Shown: one piece after another, positions 5,320-10,125 of the stretch
Layout: every line of letters begins with the position of its first letter
Position numbering within the stretch: position 1 is the first letter of the stretch
Assembly (NCBI GenBank): GCA_027022775.1
Contig: JALVXO010000142.1
Coordinates: forward strand, 1-10,125
Direction of reading: 5' to 3'
Source: Campylobacteraceae bacterium
GTDB taxonomy: Bacteria > Campylobacterota > Campylobacteria > Campylobacterales > Sulfurovaceae
Length of the DNA: 10,125 bases
Notes under the pieces: model-generated
Databases searched by the model: none
The model's input: only the letters and a program-made list of their open reading frames with translations
What the model was told of the DNA's origin: nothing
Position numbers and translations under genes: made by a program

Positions 5320-6048
5320 ATGGAAGAAACCATATTTCAGATATTCGGATTTTTGGGTCATCACTATGGAGTGTTTTTAGCAAACACCCTTCTTGTTGCA
5401 ATTATTGCAATTATTATGGCTAAAATGGCAACAAAAAATTTAACTGTTGTGCCGCAGGGAATGCAAAATGTCATGGAGATGTATTTAGGCGGTGTTTTAT
5501 CTATGGGCAGGGATGTTGTAGGTGAAAAGTATGCAAAAAAATATCTGCCTTTAGTTGCTACTTTGGGTATTTTTATCTTCTTATCCAATATGATAGGCAT
5601 TATTCCGGGCTTTGAGTCGCCGACAGCAAATATTAACATTACCCTTCCTCTTGCAGTAGCGGTATTTGTGTATTACAATTATGAAGGTATTAAGAAAAAT
5701 GGTGTAGTTCACTATTTTGCTCATTTCATGGGACCTGTAAAATGGCTTGCACCTTTAATGTTCCCTATTGAAATAGTATCCCACATTTCAAGAATTATTT
5801 CTCTCTCTTTCCGTCTTTTTGGTAACATTAAAGGGGATGACCTTTTCTTATGGGTTTTATTGATGCTTGTTCCTTGGTTCCTGCCGTTAATTCCATTTGC
5901 AATGCTTGTATTTATGGCGGTTCTTCAAACATTTATTTTTATGATTTTAACTTATGTTTATCTGGCTGGCGCAGTGCTTATTGATGAAGAGCATGAACAT
6001 AAAGAAGATGATATTGTAGAAGAGATGGCAGAGGCGGCTACTATATAA
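5320..6048 (+). CDS. atpB: F-type ATP synthase subunit a (F0, AtpB)
   Basis: This 242-residue inner-membrane subunit forms the two proton half-channels beside the c ring. Membrane segments are visible from about 18-36, 76-96, 105-120, 145-165, 175-195 and 198-222. The essential arginine is R165 in SFRLFGN, and the final helix carries the conserved LQTFIFMILTYVYL. The LSNMIGIIPGFESPTANIN segment (88-106) is typical of the family. The C-terminus ends in an acidic tail (DEEHEHKEDDIVEE) that seems somewhat long. No other ATP synthase gene adjoins it; in Campylobacterota atpB commonly sits apart from the F1 operon, so this is normal. Its stop shares one base with the start of the next small membrane-protein gene. 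Confidence 0.96.
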   Translation: MEETIFQIFGFLGHHYGVFLANTLLVAIIAIIMAKMATKNLTVVPQGMQNVMEMYLGGVLSMGRDVVGEKYAKKYLPLVATLGIFIFLSNMIGIIPGFESPTANINITLPLAVAVFVYYNYEGIKKNGVVHYFAHFMGPVKWLAPLMFPIEIVSHISRIISLSFRLFGNIKGDDLFLWVLLMLVPWFLPLIPFAMLVFMAVLQTFIFMILTYVYLAGAVLIDEEHEHKEDDIVEEMAEAATI

Positions 6049-6314
6049 TGCACTTAAAACCGAAATATATTAATAATATTATAAATATTTTGTTAGGGGT
6101 CGCCTGGGCCTCTGCGTTTTATGGCTTTTTGTACGGATTATTTACTACAAGAGGAAATTTATTAACAAAACTGGCTAGCGGTGTTATAGATTTGCTCTTT
6201 GGTCTATTTTTTGTATTACTAATAGAACTTATATATATTCAATTTAAAAAATATGAAGAGCAAAGAAAAACCAACAGGCTTCTTCAAGAACTTTTAGAGA
6301 AAAAATTTGATTAG
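6048..6314 (+). CDS. Small two-helix membrane protein coupled to atpB, unknown function
   Basis: I do not recognise this 88-residue protein. It has two predicted membrane helices, about 11-32 and 42-64. The basic N-terminus and the loop at R35/K41 are followed by a charged, probably helical tail (KKYEEQRKTNRLLQELLEKKFD), so both ends should face the cytoplasm. The second helix holds D48 and E60. Its ATG shares one base with the atpB stop (TAATG), so it should be made together with subunit a. Small two- or four-helix proteins (AtpI, AtpZ, AtpQ) accompany F0 genes elsewhere and help with c-ring assembly or ion supply. A similar role here is a guess from position and topology only. It ends 8 bases into the following ThiE-like gene. 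Confidence 0.8.
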   Translation: MHLKPKYINNIINILLGVAWASAFYGFLYGLFTTRGNLLTKLASGVIDLLFGLFFVLLIELIYIQFKKYEEQRKTNRLLQELLEKKFD

Positions 6315-6840
6315 ATATGCAATAACATCTCCGGAGTTTTTTAAAACTTTACAGCAAAAAAAAGATTATTTAAAAAGAGTTAAAGCCGATTATGTGCTTT
6401 TTAGAGACAAAACTGCATCCAATTACAAAAGTGATGCGCTGGAGTTTTTAAATCTTTCTAAAAAATACAATTTTAAAAGAATATTGCACCAAAATTTCAA
6501 TCTGGCAAAAAAACTTAAAGCCAATGGCATACATTTAACATCTAAACAGTTTAAATTTATTAAAAAAGCCAAAACCAAAGGAGTATTTGTAATTGTAAGC
6601 ACCCACTCAATTTATGAAATAAAAAAAGCAAAATATTTAGGTGCCGATGCCACAACTTTCAGTCCAATATTCAATACACCAGGAAAAGGCAAATCAAAAG
6701 GTTTGCTGGCTTTAAAAAAAGCGCAATTTATTAAAGGAATCAAAATTATTGCTCTTGGCGGAATAATAAGTAAAAAAGAGATAAAAAAAGTTTCACAAAC
6801 AAAAATATACGGTTTTGCCTCTATAAGATATTTTGTATAA
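6307..6840 (+). CDS. Diverged ThiE/TenI-like (thiamine phosphate synthase fold) protein
   Basis: This 177-residue TIM-barrel protein is related to thiamine phosphate synthase. Recognisable segments are YAITSP (4-9), VLFRDK (30-35, the usual QLRxK), LHQNFNLAKKLKANGIHL (60-77), VIVSTHS (95-101), ATTFSPIFNTPGKGKSKGL (115-133) and IIALGGI (147-153). Two expected magnesium-binding aspartates are altered: the ND motif reads HQ (61-62) and the DGVH motif reads NGIH (73-76). It is also shorter than typical ThiE (about 200-210) and very lysine-rich. It may be a TenI-like or regulatory paralogue rather than a working ThiE. The start is a TTG at 6307, since no ATG lies in frame near it and homology begins at residue 3. 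It overlaps the previous gene by 8 bases and has only a weak GAGAAA ribosome site. Confidence 0.75.
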   Translation: MIRYAITSPEFFKTLQQKKDYLKRVKADYVLFRDKTASNYKSDALEFLNLSKKYNFKRILHQNFNLAKKLKANGIHLTSKQFKFIKKAKTKGVFVIVSTHSIYEIKKAKYLGADATTFSPIFNTPGKGKSKGLLALKKAQFIKGIKIIALGGIISKKEIKKVSQTKIYGFASIRYFV

Positions 6841-6841
6841 T
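6813..6841 (+). promoter_or_regulatory. Upstream candidate promoter for gatB
   Basis: TATAAT (6836-6841) overlaps the TAA stop of the ThiE-like gene, with a weak -35-like TTTTGC (6813-6818) 17 bp before it. It would give a gatB leader of about 55 bases. Confidence 0.45.
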
Positions 6842-6865
6842 CTAAAAGCTCTTATCTTTTTTCGG

Positions 6866-6871
6866 TATAAT
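6866..6871 (+). promoter_or_regulatory. Proximal -10 box of gatB
   Basis: A second perfect TATAAT lies exactly 30 bases after the first, in nearly the same context (GTATAATCT in both). The expected start is near 6878 and the leader about 26 bases, with AAAAAGG before the ATG at 6904. The -35 is poor, but a T-run (TCTTTTTTCGG) precedes the box. Confidence 0.6.
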
Positions 6872-6903
6872 CTTTTTGAATTTTAAACTTAAAAAGGTAT
6901 AAA

Positions 6904-8334
6904 ATGTTTGAAGTTGTTATCGGTTTAGAGGTTCATGTTCAGTTAAATACCAAATCTAAACTTTTCTGTTCTTGCGCTACCAGTTTTGCGCAGCTTCAAA
7001 ACAGCAATACATGTCCAGTTTGCCTTGCTTTGCCGGGGGCTTTGCCGGTTGTGAATAAAGAGGCTGTAATAAAAGCTATGCGTTTTGGGTATGCGATAGA
7101 TGCCGATGTTAACGAAACTTCCGTTTTTGACAGAAAAAGTTATTTCTACCCAGACAGCCCAATGGCTTATCAGATTACGCAGTTTTATAAGCCGATTTTG
7201 CAAAATGGAAAAATTAAAATAACTGCAGACAGCGGCGAAGAGAAAATTGTAACAATTTCAGAAGCCCATTTAGAGGCGGATGCAGGTAAAAGCATGCATG
7301 AGGGGAGCATCTCCAAAGTGGATTTAAACCGTGCAGGAACCCCTCTTTTAGAGATTGTTTCAGCACCCGATATGAGAAGCAGCGATGAGGCGGTTGAGTA
7401 TCTTAAAAAGCTCCACTCTATAGTAAGATACCTCGATATCAGCGATGCAAATATGCAAGAGGGCTCTTTTAGATGCGATGTTAATGTCTCTATCCGCCCA
7501 AAAGGACAAAAAGAGTTTGGCACAAGAGTGGAGATTAAAAATATCAACTCTTTCAAATTTGTAAAACAGGCAATTGAGTATGAGGTTGAGCGCCAAATAG
7601 AGGCTTATGAAGATGGGGTTTACGAAGAGGAGATTTGGCAAGAGACCAGGCTTTTTGATTCACAAAAAGGAGAGACCAAATCTATGCGCGGCAAGGAAGA
7701 CAGTGCAGATTACCGCTATTTCCCAGACCCTGACTTGCGCCCTCTTAAAGTTACTCAAGATATGATAGAAAAAGCGAAAGAGATTCCAGAACTTCCTGAC
7801 CAGAAGGTTCAAAGATACACCCAGGAGCTAAAATTAAAAAAATATGACGCCGAGGTTATCACTGCACAAAAAGAGCTGGCTCAATATTTCGAAGAGCTTT
7901 TAGAGTGCAAAATAGAGCCAAAAAATGCCTCTACATGGCTGATTAATGAACTTTTAGGACGATTAAACAAAGAGGGGCTCGATATCACCCAGAGCAAAGT
8001 TTCAGCCAGAGTTTTAGGTGAACTTATTTCTAAAATTGAAGATGGCACAATTTCTGGCAAAGGCGCAAAAGATGTGCTCGATTTCATGATGGAAAATGAA
8101 CAGTTTGATGTAAATGAAATCATTGAAAAACTTGGTTTAAAACAGGTTAGCGATGATGGGGCTATTTTAGCAATGATAGATGAAATACTTGCTAAAAACG
8201 AGGATAAAGTTGCCGAATATAAGTCCGGCAAAGAGAAACTGTTTGGCTTTTTTGTTGGGCAGGTAATGAAAGCCAGCCGCGGCTCTGCCAACCCTCAAAA
8301 AGTTAACCAGTTATTAAAAGAGAGACTTTCATAA
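6904..8334 (+). CDS. gatB: Aspartyl/glutamyl-tRNA(Asn/Gln) amidotransferase subunit B
   Basis: This 476-residue subunit of GatCAB phosphorylates and amidates Glu-tRNA(Gln) or Asp-tRNA(Asn) in the cytoplasm. Landmarks are EVVIGLEVHVQL (3-14), a four-cysteine knuckle C22, C24, C37 and C40 (CSC, CPVC) that may bind zinc, the family signature VDLNRAGTPLLEI (139-151), MQEGSFRCDVNVS, GTRVEIKNINSF, and a C-terminal YqeY-like helical tail ending in MKASRGSANPQKVNQLLKERLS that contacts tRNA. The length is normal. gatA and gatC are not next to it, as is frequent in this phylum. Two TATAAT boxes lie upstream. The stop codon overlaps the K+ channel start by one base (TAATG), so the two genes are transcribed together unless the hairpin at 8340-8377 stops some transcripts. 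Confidence 0.97.
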   Translation: MFEVVIGLEVHVQLNTKSKLFCSCATSFAQLQNSNTCPVCLALPGALPVVNKEAVIKAMRFGYAIDADVNETSVFDRKSYFYPDSPMAYQITQFYKPILQNGKIKITADSGEEKIVTISEAHLEADAGKSMHEGSISKVDLNRAGTPLLEIVSAPDMRSSDEAVEYLKKLHSIVRYLDISDANMQEGSFRCDVNVSIRPKGQKEFGTRVEIKNINSFKFVKQAIEYEVERQIEAYEDGVYEEEIWQETRLFDSQKGETKSMRGKEDSADYRYFPDPDLRPLKVTQDMIEKAKEIPELPDQKVQRYTQELKLKKYDAEVITAQKELAQYFEELLECKIEPKNASTWLINELLGRLNKEGLDITQSKVSARVLGELISKIEDGTISGKGAKDVLDFMMENEQFDVNEIIEKLGLKQVSDDGAILAMIDEILAKNEDKVAEYKSGKEKLFGFFVGQVMKASRGSANPQKVNQLLKERLS

Positions 8335-9899
8335 TGGCTAAAAAAGAGACAAAACCAAACTTTATTGTCTCTTTTTTTCTTAATTTAGCCAATTCCAAAA
8401 AATATACCCAATTTAAACATGAAGTAAGGGAGCTTCTGCAAAACCCTTTAAACCGCTACAAAAGATACATAGATTATATCTTAATATTTTTAGTTATTAC
8501 ATCTGTTGCTGTTTTTATTTACGAAGTCGGGCATGATGTTCCAGCGTGGCTGGAATTTTATGCGGTATATTTTACTTCTGCAATTTTTGCTATAGAGTAT
8601 CTGTTTAATTTTTGGATTTACAACGATATTCATAAAGAGATAGAAAAAGAGTATAACGATGCCAATTTAATCGGGCGAAAAGGGCGCTATGCCAAAGTTT
8701 TATTTGGAGCGATATTTAAAAAAATAAGCTATATTTTCACCCCTATGGCTATTATAGACCTGCTGGCTATCATTTCAGCTTACAGAACGCTTCGGGTATT
8801 GAAGATTTTTGTTCTTTTCAGATTTTTAAAACTGTTAAAACATGCCAGAAGCATCCACAATTTTATAGAAGTTTTAGCAGACAGGAAATTTGAACTTGTA
8901 ACCCTTCTTATTTTGCTTGTATTTGTGGTTTTTGTCGGGGGGTTGTCGATTTATATTGCAGAAGGTCATAAAAATGCCCAGATAAACAATCTGTTTGATG
9001 CACTATACTGGTCTTTTATTACAATTACAACTGTTGGTTACGGGGATATTTCGCCAATAAGCACCTCCGGGAAAATAATCGCATTTATAATTATCGTTTT
9101 GGGAATTGTAATGATCTCTTTTGCAACCTCTGTTTTGGTTTCTGCATTTTCAGAAAAACTGAATGAGTTAAAAGAGGAGAGAATTGCAGAACATATATCC
9201 GAAAATGACAGCTTTTTAATAATTTGCGGATATGGGCAAATTGCCAGAATTTTCCTGCAGCAGTATCAGGCAATCAGCGACAGATATATTATTTTGGATG
9301 TGGATAAAGAGAGAGTTGCCCAAGCCATAAATGACGGGCACAATGCTATTCATGACGACCCAAGCCGCTATGTGGTATTAAAGCGGTTTTATAATGAAAA
9401 TTCAAAAATTACGGTTTTAGCTCTAACCGGCAGTGATATTGAAAATATTTATATCTCTTTAAATGCCAAAACAATATCTAAAGATATCGAAGTTATTGCA
9501 AGAGCAAGCAGCCACAAACTTTACGAAAAGTATATAAGAGCAGGTGCTGATAGGGTGATTTTGCCTAATGAGATTGCATCATCTATGATGGTGGCATCAA
9601 TTGTGCACCCAACAATGTATAAAGCGATTAATGCAATTTTAAACTATAAAGATGTGGCAAACATAAGCGAAATTTACATAAGCGAAAATTGCAAAATAAT
9701 CGGCAAAAATTTAGAAGAGGTTAACTTTAAAAGTTATAAAATAGTAATTTTTGGAGTTCAAAATGGAATAAACGGCGAATTTAAATTTGCCCCTAAAAAA
9801 GATTACATTTTAAAAGAGAATGATATTTTAGTAGTTCTAGGCCATAAAATGAGTATAAATTATTTTAAATCGATAAACAACATAGGAAGATACAGATGA
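8334..9899 (+). CDS. Six-helix potassium channel with C-terminal RCK (TrkA-N/TrkA-C) domain
   Basis: This 521-residue inner-membrane K+ channel has a voltage-gated-type layout. S1 is about 46-63, S2 about 73-96, S3 about 134-149, and S4 (about 151-172) carries R151, R154, K157, R163, K166, K169 and R172. S5 is about 187-209. The pore helix is followed by the selectivity filter TTVGYGD (232-238), and S6 is about 247-272. The cytoplasmic part begins with a Rossmann RCK domain (GYGQIA at 299-304, ILDVDKERV after the second strand). It ends with a TrkA-C-like domain from about 440. RCK rings gate channels in response to ligands such as nucleotides or ions. The start overlaps the gatB stop (TAATG). 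The stop overlaps a second RCK-domain gene by four bases (ATGA). Kch-like and HpKchA-like channels are the nearest named types. The ligand is unknown. Confidence 0.93.
   Translation: MAKKETKPNFIVSFFLNLANSKKYTQFKHEVRELLQNPLNRYKRYIDYILIFLVITSVAVFIYEVGHDVPAWLEFYAVYFTSAIFAIEYLFNFWIYNDIHKEIEKEYNDANLIGRKGRYAKVLFGAIFKKISYIFTPMAIIDLLAIISAYRTLRVLKIFVLFRFLKLLKHARSIHNFIEVLADRKFELVTLLILLVFVVFVGGLSIYIAEGHKNAQINNLFDALYWSFITITTVGYGDISPISTSGKIIAFIIIVLGIVMISFATSVLVSAFSEKLNELKEERIAEHISENDSFLIICGYGQIARIFLQQYQAISDRYIILDVDKERVAQAINDGHNAIHDDPSRYVVLKRFYNENSKITVLALTGSDIENIYISLNAKTISKDIEVIARASSHKLYEKYIRAGADRVILPNEIASSMMVASIVHPTMYKAINAILNYKDVANISEIYISENCKIIGKNLEEVNFKSYKIVIFGVQNGINGEFKFAPKKDYILKENDILVVLGHKMSINYFKSINNIGRYR
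8340..8378 (+). terminator. Terminator-like hairpin inside the first codons of the K+ channel gene
   Basis: AAAAAAGAGACAA (8340-8352) and TTGTCTCTTTTTT (8365-8377) form a perfect 13-bp stem with a 12-base loop, and the 3' arm ends in a run of seven T. It starts six bases after the gatB stop and spans codons 3 to 15 of the channel. It has the shape of an intrinsic terminator for gatB, but a ribosome moving into the channel gene would unfold it. Confidence 0.55.
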
Positions 9900-10125
9900 T
9901 TTTCTTAAAAGATGTTGTAATTTTTGGATACGGAAAGTTTGGAAACTCTATTGCCAACTCTATTTTAAAAGAGCCAAACACCAATGTTTTAATTGCAGTA
10001 AATAGCGATACAGAGTATGAAGTTGCAAAAATGGACGGATTAAATGCGGTTAAATTCAACCTGGAAAGTGATGCCTCTTTAAGCAATCTGGATATTTTGG
10101 ATGAGACAATTTTAGTCTGCGTGCT
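9896..10125 (+). CDS. Soluble RCK/TrkA-N domain protein, N-terminal part (cut by right edge)
   Basis: An open frame starts at the ATG at 9896, overlapping the channel stop by four bases (ATGA), and runs off the right edge; 76 codons are visible. It begins with a Rossmann nucleotide-binding strand and loop, VVIFGYGKFGNS (7-18, GxGxxG type), followed by VLIAVNSDTEYEVAKMDGL and a third strand ending in ILVCV. This matches the TrkA-N/RCK fold. No membrane segment precedes it, so it looks like a soluble RCK subunit. Being coupled to a channel that already has its own RCK domain suggests a partner in the same gating ring or a regulator of it. The part beyond the edge may hold a TrkA-C or another domain, so the full architecture is unknown. 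Confidence 0.85.
   Translation, partial: MIFLKDVVIFGYGKFGNSIANSILKEPNTNVLIAVNSDTEYEVAKMDGLNAVKFNLESDASLSNLDILDETILVCV

Noticed and set aside
5320..6840. atpB, small membrane protein and ThiE-like gene as a new functional system
   Set aside because: Overlapping genes in compact genomes often lack shared function. Only the atpB/small-protein coupling is suggestive, and it is reported on its own.
7185..7556. Leftward frames within gatB
   Set aside because: gatB is complete and fully conserved by motif in this region; the reverse frames have no start signals or recognisable content.

Overview
This window is an ordinary chromosomal segment from a bacterium of the phylum Campylobacterota (formerly Epsilonproteobacteria), probably a free-living chemolithotroph. 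Three things point there. The gene order aroQ - M24 Xaa-Pro peptidase - folK - flhF matches the well-known Helicobacter pylori order. An MqnF-type aminodeoxyfutalosine deaminase implies menaquinone made by the futalosine route. An atpB stands apart from the other F-ATPase genes. The DNA is AT-rich, with lysine-rich proteins, tight gene packing and TATAAT-type promoters. The MqnF call recalls Nitratiruptor, where such an enzyme was characterised, but I cannot fix the genus from sequence alone.

Layout. Bases 1-2518 form a leftward operon: aroQ (shikimate pathway), an M24 peptidase, folK (folate synthesis), then the 5' end of flhF (flagellar GTPase), which runs off the left edge. A gap of about 290 bp between the peptidase and folK breaks this otherwise tight operon. 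It is packed with inverted repeats and a dispersed-repeat-like motif. Divergent from aroQ, mqnF and apt run rightward (2579-4371), and apt has its own near-consensus promoter at the end of mqnF. apt converges on a leftward yebC, and a perfect 12-bp stem covers both stop codons.

From 5320 everything runs rightward. atpB (F-ATPase subunit a) is translationally coupled to an 88-residue two-helix membrane protein of unknown function, which overlaps a diverged ThiE/TenI-like protein with a TTG start. After two TATAAT boxes comes gatB (tRNA amidotransferase). It overlaps a six-helix K+ channel carrying an RCK domain, which in turn overlaps the start of a second, soluble RCK/TrkA-N protein cut by the right edge.

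Most genes are housekeeping: cofactors, aromatic amino acids, purine salvage, ATP synthesis, translation and K+ homeostasis. I found no CRISPR array, phage, transposase, RNA gene or clearly new multi-gene system. The items most worth a second look are the repeat element beside folK, the terminator-like hairpin inside the first codons of the K+ channel gene, the AtpB-coupled small membrane protein, the ThiE-like protein lacking two expected metal-binding aspartates, and the channel-plus-soluble-RCK pair.
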